The translations under genes were made by a program, and so were the position numbers. Positions 1-8,824 of a DNA stretch of 64,000 nt are shown here, one piece after another; position 1 is the stretch's first letter, and each line of letters begins with the position of its first letter. The stretch lies in NCBI GenBank assembly GCA_965216955.1, contig CBDCGV010000006.1, positions 62,001 through 126,000 of the forward strand, in the 5' to 3' direction. A model generated the notes under the pieces. The model had not been told where the DNA came from and did not search any database. It saw only the letters and a list, made by a program, of their open reading frames with translations. The stretch comes from CBDCGV01 sp965216955. Its GTDB lineage: Bacteria; Bacteroidota; Bacteroidia; Chitinophagales; JADIYW01.

Positions 1-50
1 TAGAAATCAAGCCTGAGCTGAAAGAAATTATTGATATTTTAAGTATTTAA
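1..50 (+). CDS. 3' end of an upstream gene (partial)
   Basis: The first bases read in frame from base 3 as a short charged C-terminus (EIKPELKEIIDILSI) ending in TAA at 48-50. It lies 10 bases before the universal stress protein gene on the same strand, so it may share that transcript. Only about 15 codons are visible, so no function can be assigned and the frame itself is an inference. Confidence 0.4.
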   Translation, partial: EIKPELKEIIDILSI

Positions 51-60
51 AAAGACTATT

Positions 61-900
61 ATGCAAAATGTACTTGTAGCATTCGATTTTTCAAAAAATG
101 CCATTGAAGCATTAAAATATGGAATAGATATTTGTAAAGAATACAACACGCAACTAAATATTTTACATGTTTATAATCTTCCTCCTTTTGAACGTTATAT
201 GTCAAAAAATGCGGTAGAAGAAATGGAAGAAGGAAATATGTTAAACCATTTTAGAACATTCACAGAAACAGAAGTTTTAAATGCTATTGAAGCAACTGAT
301 GAGCTATCCATCAATTACGTTTTAAAGAAAGGCAGTACTTCCAATCAAATTATTGATGTTGCAAAAGCCACTAAACCAATATTAATAATCATGGGAGCTC
401 ATGGTATGAGCGGCATACAAAAAATGGTTTGGGGTAGTAATACTCAAAAAGTAGTTCAAAAAACGGAAATTCCTGTTTTAGTAATTCCAAATGAGACGTC
501 TTTTAAAACCATTAATAATATTGTATTTGCCACTGATTTTAATGTAGAAGATTTTGAAATAATAGATAGCCTAATACGCTTTACTAGTGTTATAGAAAGC
601 AATTTATCTTGCGTGCATATAAGAGAGAGTTATTCTGATTGGGATACTCCAACCATTAATTACATTAAGGACAAATACAAGGATGCCATTCAACAGGGCG
701 CCCTAAATATAGAGTTAGTAGAAAACAGTGATGTAACAGATGGTTTGAATGAATACATTGAAGCCAATAATGTAGATGTACTTGCTATTCTAAAGGAGGA
801 ACAAAATATGTTTAACCGTATTTTCGATAAAAGTTATACTAAAGAGTTGTTGGAAAAATGTAAAATTCCATTGATGATTTTTAAAGAAACGATTGAGTAA
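61..900 (+). CDS. universal stress protein, two tandem UspA domains
   Basis: The 279-residue cytoplasmic protein consists of two UspA folds, roughly residues 1-145 and 150-279. Each begins with the typical strand that reads like NVLVAFDFS or NIVFATDF. The first half keeps the nucleotide-binding pattern G-x-x-G followed by G-S (MGAHGMSG then WGSN). The second half lacks a clear copy, so probably only one domain binds ATP. Tandem Usp proteins of this length are common in Bacteroidota and are usually tied to starvation or redox stress. The gene ends 4 bases before the convergent end of the aldolase-like gene. The ATG start fits the first beta strand exactly. Specific role unknown. Confidence 0.9.
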   Translation: MQNVLVAFDFSKNAIEALKYGIDICKEYNTQLNILHVYNLPPFERYMSKNAVEEMEEGNMLNHFRTFTETEVLNAIEATDELSINYVLKKGSTSNQIIDVAKATKPILIIMGAHGMSGIQKMVWGSNTQKVVQKTEIPVLVIPNETSFKTINNIVFATDFNVEDFEIIDSLIRFTSVIESNLSCVHIRESYSDWDTPTINYIKDKYKDAIQQGALNIELVENSDVTDGLNEYIEANNVDVLAILKEEQNMFNRIFDKSYTKELLEKCKIPLMIFKETIE

Positions 901-904
901 GCCC

Positions 905-1495
905 TTATCGGTTCTTTTCACTTTCCTTTGAATATTTCATCAAGTAAAATTTGTGCATTACCCATGCTTCAATTTTATTGATACCTTTTGCACCACCTAA
1001 ATATTTCGCTTCTAGAAAAGCTTTAGCTGTTTTTTCTACCAATTGAGCCGCAACATACGTCTCCTCCATATTTTTGCCAATACATACTACTAATTCATTT
1101 GAGAGTACCACTGCATATCTACCATTTAACGACTTGACTATCTTTTTAATCGCATTTTTTGTATCGAGTTGTACATATCTTAATGTAGGCCCTAAAAGCT
1201 GTGCCTGATCATCTAATATTGGTGGGACCTCCTCTTTAAGCTGTGAAGCATTTGTTTGTTTAGTAATTAATATAGATTTCGCTTTTTTATGTTTTTTAAA
1301 AATTGACGTGAACAATTCCTCTAAAAATATACTTGCATCACTATTACTAAATTCTTTATGAGTATAAGTCGTTTCCGAAACATCTCTTTTCGCTGCAGCT
1401 AGTATTTCTACTTTCCCCCAACTTTTATACCCCTCATTATTTGTTTCCAATAATTCGGGTAAACTCTCTAAATCAATAATTGCATTCACACTCAT
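905..1495 (-). CDS. degenerate class II aldolase/adducin-like protein
   Basis: The 196-residue protein has the class II aldolase/adducin layout: a segment reading PPILDDQAQLLGPTL near residues 91-105, a strand followed by LSNELVVCIGKNMEE near 131-145, and the long C-terminal helix. Where active family members have His-x-His and a later Asn-His-Gly, this protein has none of these histidines. It therefore probably cannot bind the catalytic zinc. It is the last gene of a four-gene minus-strand operon, 12 bases after a class II aldolase that retains all metal ligands. A regulatory or structural partner of that enzyme is plausible but is inference. It could also have lost function. Confidence 0.7.
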   Translation of the reverse strand: MSVNAIIDLESLPELLETNNEGYKSWGKVEILAAAKRDVSETTYTHKEFSNSDASIFLEELFTSIFKKHKKAKSILITKQTNASQLKEEVPPILDDQAQLLGPTLRYVQLDTKNAIKKIVKSLNGRYAVVLSNELVVCIGKNMEETYVAAQLVEKTAKAFLEAKYLGGAKGINKIEAWVMHKFYLMKYSKESEKNR

Positions 1496-1507
1496 TTTTT
1501 CTATTTA

Positions 1508-2083
1508 CTAAGCCCTCTTTTTAAATTCTATATATTCTTTGCAAGCTTCCTCAAGTGTTTGACATTTTACAAAAACATCATCCAAAGATGCACCACAACA
1601 TACGGTTCCATGATTCGCCATTAAAGCAGCAAAACTCCCTTCCATTGCTTTTGCAGACTCCTTTGTTATTTTCTTTGTATTTGGTAAAGCATATGGCGCT
1701 GACTTAACAGTTTTACAGCCAAGTATTTTTTGATAGGATTCATTTAAAACTTCTACATTTTGCTGGGCAGAAGCCACAATAGACGCATACATTTGGTGTG
1801 TATGTATAACGGATTTAATTTCTGGTCTCGTTTTATAAACCTCTGCATGGAGCTTTAATTCCGAAGAAGGTTTTAGGTTTCCCTCGTACTTAAGTGTATA
1901 AAAATCTACGACCACCATATCCTGAGGAGTGAGTTCTTCATATTTCCTTCCACTCGGTGTTATAACCATTTGATTGTCGTTTAAGCGTACACTAACATTT
2001 CCCCATGTACGTGCTACCAGTCCTTCTTTAAGTAACCGTTGACCAGCTAAACAAACTTTTTCTTTTGCTTCTCGTATTGTCAT
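1508..2083 (-). CDS. class II aldolase family protein (sugar-phosphate aldolase)
   Basis: The 191-residue protein is of the L-fuculose/rhamnulose-phosphate aldolase (class II aldolase/adducin) family. Visible residues match the active site: Glu75 in SSELKLH as catalytic acid/base, His94 and His96 in IHTHQ, and His158 in ANHGTV as zinc ligands. The N-terminal TWGNVSVR motif is also typical. Such enzymes split ketose-1-phosphates into DHAP and an aldehyde, or act as decarboxylases or epimerases, so the exact substrate is open. The ATG lies one base after the stop of the FGGY kinase gene, implying translational coupling and a kinase-then-aldolase pathway. Confidence 0.85.
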   Translation of the reverse strand: MTIREAKEKVCLAGQRLLKEGLVARTWGNVSVRLNDNQMVITPSGRKYEELTPQDMVVVDFYTLKYEGNLKPSSELKLHAEVYKTRPEIKSVIHTHQMYASIVASAQQNVEVLNESYQKILGCKTVKSAPYALPNTKKITKESAKAMEGSFAALMANHGTVCCGASLDDVFVKCQTLEEACKEYIEFKKRA

Positions 2084-2084
2084 T

Positions 2085-3623
2085 TTAATTCGTTGTAAAT
2101 CTCTTTGAATTTGCTCTCATGTAAGGCTTCTTAAGTGCCTTATAAATATCTTTATAGGATAAAAATAGTTGGTCATAAATTACCGCATTTTTTACATTGG
2201 GTGTATACTCTTTTTTAGGCTGAATGAGCTGATGTATGTCCTCAAAACTTGAATAAGTCCCACTCCCAACCATTGCACACATTGAAACACCAATTGCTCC
2301 AGCTAATCTTGGCTCATTAGTAGTAACAATTTCTCTCTTTGTTACATCTGCTGCTATTTGCATCCATGTATCATTTTGGGAACCTCCTCCAATTATTCGC
2401 AGGGATGGAATTTTAAATCCAAAATCGCGCTCCATATTTTCAATAGTCCACCTAATATTATATGCAATGCCCTCACAATGTGCACGCGCCATATGTCCGC
2501 GTGTGTGCTCGTGACTTAAATTAAAAAGTGTTGCTCTTGTAGTGGTTGTGCTTACCGGACACCTTTCTCCCAAAAACCACGGTGTAAATATCAAGTGATC
2601 AGACCCTGCGGGCACTTCTTTAATTTCTTTTTCAAAAATTGAAAAAACTTCTGCATCTGAATGATGTTGTTTTTCATGCTTATAAAATTGATCTAAGATC
2701 CAATCTATATTCACTCCCGCAGATTCAGTAACACCGACTACAAGATTTTTATTTGGATCCGCACTTTGCAAACAAACTGCTCCATTTTTAAACTTAATAT
2801 TTCTACTTGTACTTACGGTCACTTGAGCTGCTGTGCCTAGATAAATATGAGCCTCCCCCTCTCCTATAGCACCTGAACCTACCGAAGCACTTTGTGTATC
2901 GTCACAACCGCCAAATACCGGAATACCTGAGACTAAGCCCATATCACTAGCGGCCGCCGTTGTAAGAGGTCCCACATTATCTATTGACCTAACTAAATCC
3001 GGGAGTTTATCGACACCAATTTTTGTCAGTTTATAAAAAATGCGTTCCCAGTCCTTCTTTTTTAAATCAAATGCATACGAACAAGCTCCAGACCACTCTG
3101 CTACTTTTTTGCCTGTACATTTAAACTTAAGAAACCCGTTTACGTCTAAGATCTTTTCTGTTTGCGCCCAAATTTCAGGTTTCTTTTCTTTCAGCCACAT
3201 TAACTTAGGAATCACATCTTTGCCAGTAATTTCGATTCCTACCAATGCTTTAAAAACTCTTTTTCCCATAAAAATGCGCATTGCCTTAGTGGCTTGCTCT
3301 TCAGCACGACCATCTACCCAGGAAATATTTGGGTATAAGATCTCTCCTGATCTACTTATTGGAACAATGCCCATTGCCTGGGTCGAAAAAACAATACCTT
3401 TCAAAGTATAAGGGTCTACGCCTGATATTTTCATCATAGATTTAGTTGCCTTGCAAATGGCACTCCAATAATCGTCAGGATATTGCTCTACCCAACCGGG
3501 CTTCGGCATTTGTAAAGGATAAGGCTCTACTGCACTGGCTTTAACGACTCCTTTTTCATCTATAATAATGGATTTTACTCCACTTGTACCAACATCATAT
3601 GCTAAAAAATGCTTTGCTTCCAC
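2085..3623 (-). CDS. FGGY-family carbohydrate kinase
   Basis: The 512-residue protein is close to the usual length for FGGY kinases (xylulose, ribulose, glycerol and related kinases). The N-terminal phosphate-binding segment reads YDVGTSGVKSIIID (residues 9-22). The catalytic aspartate region reads GGCDDTQSASVG around Asp241/242, and the ATPase C-terminal motif GGGSQNDTWMQI is present. It should phosphorylate a sugar, polyol or related compound with ATP in the cytoplasm. It sits between the aminotransferase (12 bases upstream) and the class II aldolase (1 base downstream). That suggests the phosphorylated product is the aldolase substrate. The sugar specificity cannot be read from the sequence. 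Confidence 0.9.
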   Translation of the reverse strand: MEAKHFLAYDVGTSGVKSIIIDEKGVVKASAVEPYPLQMPKPGWVEQYPDDYWSAICKATKSMMKISGVDPYTLKGIVFSTQAMGIVPISRSGEILYPNISWVDGRAEEQATKAMRIFMGKRVFKALVGIEITGKDVIPKLMWLKEKKPEIWAQTEKILDVNGFLKFKCTGKKVAEWSGACSYAFDLKKKDWERIFYKLTKIGVDKLPDLVRSIDNVGPLTTAAASDMGLVSGIPVFGGCDDTQSASVGSGAIGEGEAHIYLGTAAQVTVSTSRNIKFKNGAVCLQSADPNKNLVVGVTESAGVNIDWILDQFYKHEKQHHSDAEVFSIFEKEIKEVPAGSDHLIFTPWFLGERCPVSTTTTRATLFNLSHEHTRGHMARAHCEGIAYNIRWTIENMERDFGFKIPSLRIIGGGSQNDTWMQIAADVTKREIVTTNEPRLAGAIGVSMCAMVGSGTYSSFEDIHQLIQPKKEYTPNVKNAVIYDQLFLSYKDIYKALKKPYMRANSKRFTTN

Positions 3624-3635
3624 TAAGCAACCAAA

Positions 3636-5123
3636 TTACACATTTTTTGCTCCTGATACGTTCTTAAATACACGTTCAAAACGATTCAAAGCATCATCAA
3701 TAACCTCATCAGTATCTGCCATACTGGTATATAAACGACTGCCTGCTAATGTTACAATACCTTCTGCCATATACGCTGCGCCCATTTCTTCCATGACGTC
3801 CTTACGCGCATAAATTTCTTTAAGGACCTTTTTAATTTTTGAGAGCTTCAACTTCACAAATAAAGTTCCTGCTGTTTCTAAGTGACATATAGCTCCTTGA
3901 TTATAGGCGACATAAGGCAAACCATATTTATCAATTAAATCATTTAATCCTTTTGTAAGCCTGTCTCCTGCTCTTCCCGCTTTTTCACAGGCATTGGTTC
4001 TTTCAATTTCTGCTAAAGTATGATATCCAGCACAACAACTTAACGGATTTGCTGCCATAGTACCGCCCACTTTTACTTTCTTTCCTCCTTGTAAACCGGC
4101 AGCTAACCCTTGCATATATTCTTTCTTACCTCCAATTCCTCCTGCAGAAGGATACCCACCCGCAACTACTTTACCAAAAATGGTCAAATCCGGCATCACA
4201 TTCCAATACCCTTGTGCTCCACTCATGCCTATTCTAAATGCTGTTACCACTTCATCAAAAATCAACAACGCACCATATTTATCGCAAAGTTCACGCACTT
4301 GTTGACAGTATTCTTTCTGTAAAGGATAAGTGCCACTCTCTGGCCCCATAGGCTCTAAAATAACAGCGGCGGTACCACCTCTTAGCTTATTGGTTTTTAA
4401 TCGTCGTTCCAACACCTTAATGTTATTCGGAGGTACCGTTTGTGTGTGCCACGTCATGGACCATGGAATACCTTTTGCATCAATTCTCCATGAGCCTGGA
4501 ATTCGCAAACCATAAACCATCTGATCACTCCAACCATGATAGGCGCCTCCCATTTTAATAATTTTCTTTTTACCTGTAATCAAGCGTGCTAATCTTAAGG
4601 CTCCCATTACTGCTTCTGTTCCACTTCCCAGCATTCTAAACATTTCCACTGAAGGCATGTTTCTGCAAATAATCTCTGCAATCTTATACTCATACTCATG
4701 AAACAACCCTGTTGACGGGCCGCAAGTTTCTAACAATTCAATGGCTTCCTTTCTAACTTTCTCATAATTACTTCCAAGAACGGTTGGCCCGCCGGCTTGT
4801 AAAAAATCAATGTACTTATTTCCATCTAAATCGTATAAATATGCTCCCTCAGCTTTTGTAAAAACAACAGGAAAAGGATAATTAAAAGCTAAATTATGTT
4901 GCACACCTCCCGGTATAAATTTTTGTGCTTCCGTAATCATCTCTTTCGACTTAGCACATTGAGCATTCAATTGCTCTACATAGGCCTTCATTTTCTCTTC
5001 TTTAACGGAAGTAATAGGGAGACTCACTAATTTATTAAGCTTAGCATAAACTTCATCAACATTGTGATATTCTTGGATAGCAAATCCCGGTCTTTTTACT
5101 GCTGGCTGAGTCATTGTCGTCAT
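3636..5123 (-). CDS. class III aminotransferase, glutamate-1-semialdehyde aminomutase-like
   Basis: The 495-residue PLP-dependent fold-type I enzyme is similar to GSA aminomutase and related omega-aminotransferases. It shows PGGVQ (71-75), the GSGTEAV phosphate-binding loop (167-173), YHGW (195-198), Asp290 in IFDEVVT, and the PLP lysine Lys318 in IFGKVVAGGYP. It carries about 60 extra N-terminal residues compared with housekeeping HemL. Together with its place at the head of a kinase/aldolase operon, that argues for catabolism rather than tetrapyrrole synthesis. It probably removes the amino group from an amino-alcohol, amino-sugar or amino acid. The substrate is unknown. HemL cannot be fully excluded from one window. 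Confidence 0.8.
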   Translation of the reverse strand: MTTMTQPAVKRPGFAIQEYHNVDEVYAKLNKLVSLPITSVKEEKMKAYVEQLNAQCAKSKEMITEAQKFIPGGVQHNLAFNYPFPVVFTKAEGAYLYDLDGNKYIDFLQAGGPTVLGSNYEKVRKEAIELLETCGPSTGLFHEYEYKIAEIICRNMPSVEMFRMLGSGTEAVMGALRLARLITGKKKIIKMGGAYHGWSDQMVYGLRIPGSWRIDAKGIPWSMTWHTQTVPPNNIKVLERRLKTNKLRGGTAAVILEPMGPESGTYPLQKEYCQQVRELCDKYGALLIFDEVVTAFRIGMSGAQGYWNVMPDLTIFGKVVAGGYPSAGGIGGKKEYMQGLAAGLQGGKKVKVGGTMAANPLSCCAGYHTLAEIERTNACEKAGRAGDRLTKGLNDLIDKYGLPYVAYNQGAICHLETAGTLFVKLKLSKIKKVLKEIYARKDVMEEMGAAYMAEGIVTLAGSRLYTSMADTDEVIDDALNRFERVFKNVSGAKNV

Positions 5124-5215
5124 AGTACCATTTTATATTGTAATTATATCTACTACAAAGGTCTGATAAGAAATACAAAATTCCATTAACAAGAGATAAT
5201 AAAATTAAAAGTTGA

Positions 5216-5803
5216 CTATTTCTTCTTAGAATGCAAGCGCGCTCTTAATCGGCTTAGAGAAACAGGCGTTATACCAATATAAGAGGCTAAAAGCTTTTGA
5301 GATACTCTATTAATTATTTCGGGTTTTGACTCTAATAACTGCAAATACCTTTCTTCCGGATTATGTAAAACGAACTTTTCCATTCTCAAAAAAGATTCCA
5401 AAAGTAATTGTTCAAGCATTTTATTAATACTCAACGCTATGCTAACATTTCGCGCAGATAGTTTTTGAATTACATCATACGATGTGACAAAGACAACAGC
5501 ATCTTCTAGAGCTTGATAGGTTATTTTTGCAGGTTGCCCCATTAAAATATTTGTATAGGAAGCGATAATATCATACTCTGAACTAAACCATAACGTTACT
5601 TCGCCATCTTCCTTTAAAATCATCCCACGAAAAAGTCCTTTTAAGACAAAGCCTAATTTTTTCTGATTGTCCCCTCTTGAAATTAAAAAGTCCTTTTTTT
5701 TAACCTCCACAAGAGTTCCTTGATCAGCAATTTCTTCAATAGTTTCTAAAGACAGATTGGGATATGCCTTTTTAAACTCCTGAATCACATTTGATAATTC
5801 CAT
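5216..5803 (-). CDS. Crp/Fnr-family transcriptional regulator
   Basis: The 195-residue protein has an N-terminal cyclic-nucleotide-binding beta roll (about residues 20-120, with KKDFLISRGDNQKKLGFVLKG). A helical dimer region follows, then a C-terminal helix-turn-helix, where SYIGITPVSLSRLRARL is the recognition part. No Fnr-type cysteine cluster is visible. It lies 92 bases upstream of the aminotransferase operon on the same strand, so it is a good candidate for its local regulator, though nothing in the sequence proves this. Such short Crp-like regulators are very common in Bacteroidota and often act without cAMP. Confidence 0.85.
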   Translation of the reverse strand: MELSNVIQEFKKAYPNLSLETIEEIADQGTLVEVKKKDFLISRGDNQKKLGFVLKGLFRGMILKEDGEVTLWFSSEYDIIASYTNILMGQPAKITYQALEDAVVFVTSYDVIQKLSARNVSIALSINKMLEQLLLESFLRMEKFVLHNPEERYLQLLESKPEIINRVSQKLLASYIGITPVSLSRLRARLHSKKK

Positions 5804-5855
5804 AAGAATTGACTGATTTATAAAAAGACCTCCATCGGTTTAAACATATTACCAA

Positions 5856-6041
5856 TCATTTCTTTTTTTGAGCTTTTGATGGAGCATCATTAGGTCCTCT
5901 TTTACTCTCCCTAATGGCTTTGTGCAATAAAAATTCGATTTGACTATTTGTACTTCTAAACTCATCAGTTGCCCATTGCTCAATTACTTTTAAAGCTTCC
6001 GGATCCATTCGAAGCACAAACCTTTTCTTTTCTTCAGGCAT
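5856..6041 (-). CDS. Arc-type ribbon-helix-helix DNA-binding protein
   Basis: The small basic protein (61 residues) begins with the short beta strand KRFVLRMD, followed by two helices (PEALKVIEQWATDEFRST and NSQIEFLLHKAIRES). This is the ribbon-helix-helix pattern of Arc/MetJ-type repressors. The last ten residues are a lysine-rich tail. It lies 52 bases upstream of the Crp/Fnr gene in the same direction. No toxin gene is adjacent, so an antitoxin role is not indicated. It could be a small transcription regulator of the downstream genes. Confidence 0.75.
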   Translation of the reverse strand: MPEEKKRFVLRMDPEALKVIEQWATDEFRSTNSQIEFLLHKAIRESKRGPNDAPSKAQKKK

Positions 6042-6202
6042 AACAATGATTTATATTACAATGATATCATTTTGTGCAAAAAAATACAACTATATTGTAT
6101 TCTTTAAAAAAGCACTACATTAATATACTGCTAAAATTAAAAATCATCATTATTCAAACTAAGAATGGGATTTGTTGTTTACATGTATTGTGTAGGTACT
6201 AA

Positions 6203-6901
6203 CTAATCCTCAATTTCTATCATATCACTTTTACCTATCGCCAATCCACCTTTATATCTGCTCACCTGTATAACCTGCTCATATTTTCTTTCATTCACAT
6301 CTGTAAATACCAACATCGCTCTATAAGCAACTCCTTTTTTCATATCATCATGATTAAGTGAAAACTCTTTCTTTCCTAAATGAGGAATATTGCCACTTAA
6401 AACAACAGGGAGGTGTTTATAAGTTAGGCTTTCATTATTTTCTATTTCCATTTTTTCTGTTCTCAAATTAAATACTTCTCCTCCCAAGTTTGTTAATGTG
6501 CACTTATAAATTCTCAGTTTATAATTGTGAGGCTCAATGATAAAACTAAGATTTGGGATAGTCTTTTTGTACCTTTCAGTATTGGCTTTTTTTAACTGCT
6601 CACTAAGTATTTCAGTTTGATGTGAGCCTTGATCTACTAAATTATTTGTTTCTTCAACCAATCTAACAATTGCGTCTAGTTGATTAGATTCAATTTTAAT
6701 AACAGAATCTAATTGAATAATTTGCTTATTAGTTATTTCTTGGCTTTTTTTTAACTCCTTAGCAATTGTTTTAAGTTCTTCTATTTGATCTGCATTCTGA
6801 CCTTGCTTAACTGAAATCTTGTTTCCCTTAATTGCTATAAGGAGACTCACAATTGCTAGGAAAATAGTTGCCACTTCATAACCATTTAGTTTTTTTATCA
6901 T
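6203..6901 (-). CDS. membrane-anchored coiled-coil protein of unknown function
   Basis: I do not recognise a family. The 232-residue protein starts with one hydrophobic segment (residues about 8-25, EVATIFLAIVSLLIAIKG). A long heptad-like coiled coil rich in Gln, Lys, Glu and Ile follows, up to about residue 112. The rest is a beta-rich domain of about 110 residues that looks immunoglobulin-like. With the anchor at the N-terminus, the bulk could face either side of the inner membrane. It stands alone, about 160 bases upstream of the RHH gene on the same strand, with AT-rich flanks. It may be accessory. Confidence 0.6.
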   Translation of the reverse strand: MIKKLNGYEVATIFLAIVSLLIAIKGNKISVKQGQNADQIEELKTIAKELKKSQEITNKQIIQLDSVIKIESNQLDAIVRLVEETNNLVDQGSHQTEILSEQLKKANTERYKKTIPNLSFIIEPHNYKLRIYKCTLTNLGGEVFNLRTEKMEIENNESLTYKHLPVVLSGNIPHLGKKEFSLNHDDMKKGVAYRAMLVFTDVNERKYEQVIQVSRYKGGLAIGKSDMIEIED

Positions 6902-7164
6902 TGTTTAAAAATAAGCAATGTTATCCCAATTCAATTATAAAAAAATGCTCATTGGACTTCATTTCTATTCCATAAATTGTGATTTCATTATTGCAGCGTT
7001 AATTACTACAACTTGTTCAATAATTTCGATAACTCTAATACATTTTACCTTTAAATCGATAATGCAACCGAAGAAGCAACACCACCCGGCAGACCTATTC
7101 GTCTATGAATAATACGGTCGTTATCCTTTTACAAACCACTTATCTAGAATATGACAAGCCAATT

Positions 7165-8337
7165 CTAACCTTGCAAAATTGCATTTACGGCGGTTTTAGC
7201 AGATTGTGCGGCGGTATGAACACTCCCCCAATCTTCTCCATCTGTATACGATGTTCCCGCAAAATAAAGTATATCGTTAACAGATTCACCTAATGTACTA
7301 ACACGCCGCCAATTTTCCTCATCATTTACGTAGGCTCCTTTAATATAGGGTTCATCATTCCAATCTTGAACAATGTGTTTTATATAATTAGAAGTTGCTT
7401 TCCCGTCAAAAATTTCATCTAACTCATTTAGAATATGGTCTTTTAAAGTATCTCCAGACAATGCATTAAAAGGTTGAGCCCCTGTCCCAACAGCAAATAA
7501 GCCAAGAATATTTTTGGTGGTACTTTGTCCATATGCCGCATCGTAATACCCTTTTTGACCGGCTGAGGCCGGTGAGATTAGAACCTCTAAATAAGTTGGA
7601 TAAAACGACTCTGAAAATTCAAAAAATGCCTTAAACCCATCCCATACGGTAACCTTTTCCAATGCACTTGTCTTACTATCAGGTAAGGCAGGATTAAAAG
7701 TAATATCACCACTCTGAAGTACTTTTACAGGAGCAGTTAAAATGACCTTGTCCGCTATATATTCTGTATTGTCTGTTGTTTTTACAATGACTTGATTGCC
7801 ATTGGAATAGTCTATAGATTGAACAACTTCATTATACTTTATTTTATTTGTAACACTTGGTAAAATGTACTGCTCATAAAAGTCCAACCATCCAGAATTG
7901 ATAAACTTTTTATCCGTTTCAGCACCTAAGTTGCCTAATGCTAAAGTACTCCCATTCCACGTACCATAAGAATCCGTGGTTTTGTAACTCGCCATGTCAA
8001 CATCCACTTGAACAGAGCTATCATTTACTATTTCGGTAAAAACATTGGTTCCTACATGAAGCCATTCTGCTCCCAAGGGTATCGGAAAATCTGCAAAAGT
8101 TTTGTTTAATTTCATTCTCCCGCCATAGTTAGCACTGGCTTCCAAAATTTCAAACTCTACCCCTTGCTGATTTAAAAGATATGCAGCAGAAAGACCGGCC
8201 GCACCCGCACCAATAATTAAAACCTTTCCGTCGTAACTTCCAGAGAGCGTTTCCTCCTCACAAGATAATATAGCCCCATAAGCTGGAATTCCAACACCCA
8301 AAATCCCACACATTTTTAAAAACTCTTTCCTATTCAT
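7165..8337 (-). CDS. FAD-dependent amine oxidase (flavin monoamine oxidase family)
   Basis: The 390-residue protein has a Rossmann FAD-binding motif, GAGAAG at residues 43-48 in VLIIGAGAAGLSAAYLL, then the glutamate and GG-R (NYGGRM) typical of the amine oxidase family. A C-terminal FAD contact region reads GTSYTDGEDWGSVHTAA. The N-terminus looks like an export signal (NRKEFLK then a hydrophobic stretch). A lipobox-like LSC lies near residue 26, so a periplasmic or membrane-tethered enzyme is likely. It oxidises amines, or less often other CH-NH groups, producing hydrogen peroxide. It is followed by the tRNA-Ala region, and no partner genes are adjacent. Substrate unknown. Confidence 0.8.
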   Translation of the reverse strand: MNRKEFLKMCGILGVGIPAYGAILSCEEETLSGSYDGKVLIIGAGAAGLSAAYLLNQQGVEFEILEASANYGGRMKLNKTFADFPIPLGAEWLHVGTNVFTEIVNDSSVQVDVDMASYKTTDSYGTWNGSTLALGNLGAETDKKFINSGWLDFYEQYILPSVTNKIKYNEVVQSIDYSNGNQVIVKTTDNTEYIADKVILTAPVKVLQSGDITFNPALPDSKTSALEKVTVWDGFKAFFEFSESFYPTYLEVLISPASAGQKGYYDAAYGQSTTKNILGLFAVGTGAQPFNALSGDTLKDHILNELDEIFDGKATSNYIKHIVQDWNDEPYIKGAYVNDEENWRRVSTLGESVNDILYFAGTSYTDGEDWGSVHTAAQSAKTAVNAILQG

Positions 8338-8534
8338 AAGGCTATCGATTTAAGATTTATGCTCAACATTAAACGGAAATTTCTGATGTAAATTATAATT
8401 ATATAGGTAGTGAATTTGAAAATCTATAAAGGTGGCTTAATAATAGCAATGTACCAATTTATTTTGAACTAAATGGTAGAGCCGACCCACTATTCCAATT
8501 ATTATAAAGACCTTTTACAATAGTTAAATCCTAT

Positions 8535-8542
8535 TATATTTG
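8535..8542 (+). promoter_or_regulatory. -7 promoter element of the tRNA-Ala gene
   Basis: The octamer TATATTTG matches the Bacteroidota -7 consensus TAnnTTTG. It ends 11 bases before the mature tRNA, which suits a start a few bases upstream of the tRNA. A good -33 TTTG at the usual 19-base spacing is not seen. Confidence 0.55.
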
Positions 8543-8553
8543 TACTTTCTCAT

Positions 8554-8627
8554 GGGGCCTTAGCTCAGCTGGCTAGAGCGTTTGACTGGCAGTCAAGAGG
8601 TCGCGGGTTCGACTCCCGCAGGCTCCA
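8554..8627 (+). tRNA. tRNA-Ala (anticodon GGC)
   Basis: The 74-nucleotide cloverleaf is complete. The acceptor arms GGGGCCT and AGGCTCC pair with a G3-U70 wobble, which is the known identity element for alanyl-tRNA synthetase. The D arm has GCTC/GAGC stems, the anticodon stem TTTGA pairs with TCAAG, and the T arm contains GGTTCGA. The seven-base loop CTGGCAG places GGC at 8588-8590, which reads GCC codons. The 3' CCA is not encoded (bases after the discriminator are CTA), so it must be added by the CCA enzyme. Confidence 0.95.
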
Positions 8628-8671
8628 CTATTTAAGCTTTGTTTCTGTTTTATTTTAAGAAATTGACAGAA

Positions 8672-8824
8672 TTACCTTAATCGGTTAAAAAGCTCAGCGG
8701 AGATAATAGTAATCACAATTTTATAGATGGTAAGATCTAAAGGCAATTCGGTTAGTTGAATTAGTTGTTCTCTTGCAACAAGGAAAGCTGTTTCTGAATC
8801 AAGGGCATTTTCTCTCAACATCAT
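8672..8824 (-). CDS. possible small protein or gene remnant downstream of tRNA-Ala
   Basis: A minus-strand frame codes for 50 residues from its first ATG, including LDSETAFLVAREQLIQLTEL. The frame stays open upstream to about base 8926 without another ATG, giving roughly 85 codons if a non-ATG start or an eroded gene is assumed. The composition looks protein-like. The stretch from 8628 to about 9030 holds nothing else I can identify. Given its place right after a tRNA it may be a decayed insertion, but no integrase motif is visible. Low confidence. Confidence 0.3.
   Translation of the reverse strand: MMLRENALDSETAFLVAREQLIQLTELPLDLTIYKIVITIISAELFNRLR

Noticed and set aside
6918..7293. Plus-strand short frames before and inside the amine oxidase 3' region
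   Set aside because: One is AT-rich intergenic sequence without similarity, and the other is antisense to the amine oxidase. I see no gene in 6902-7164.
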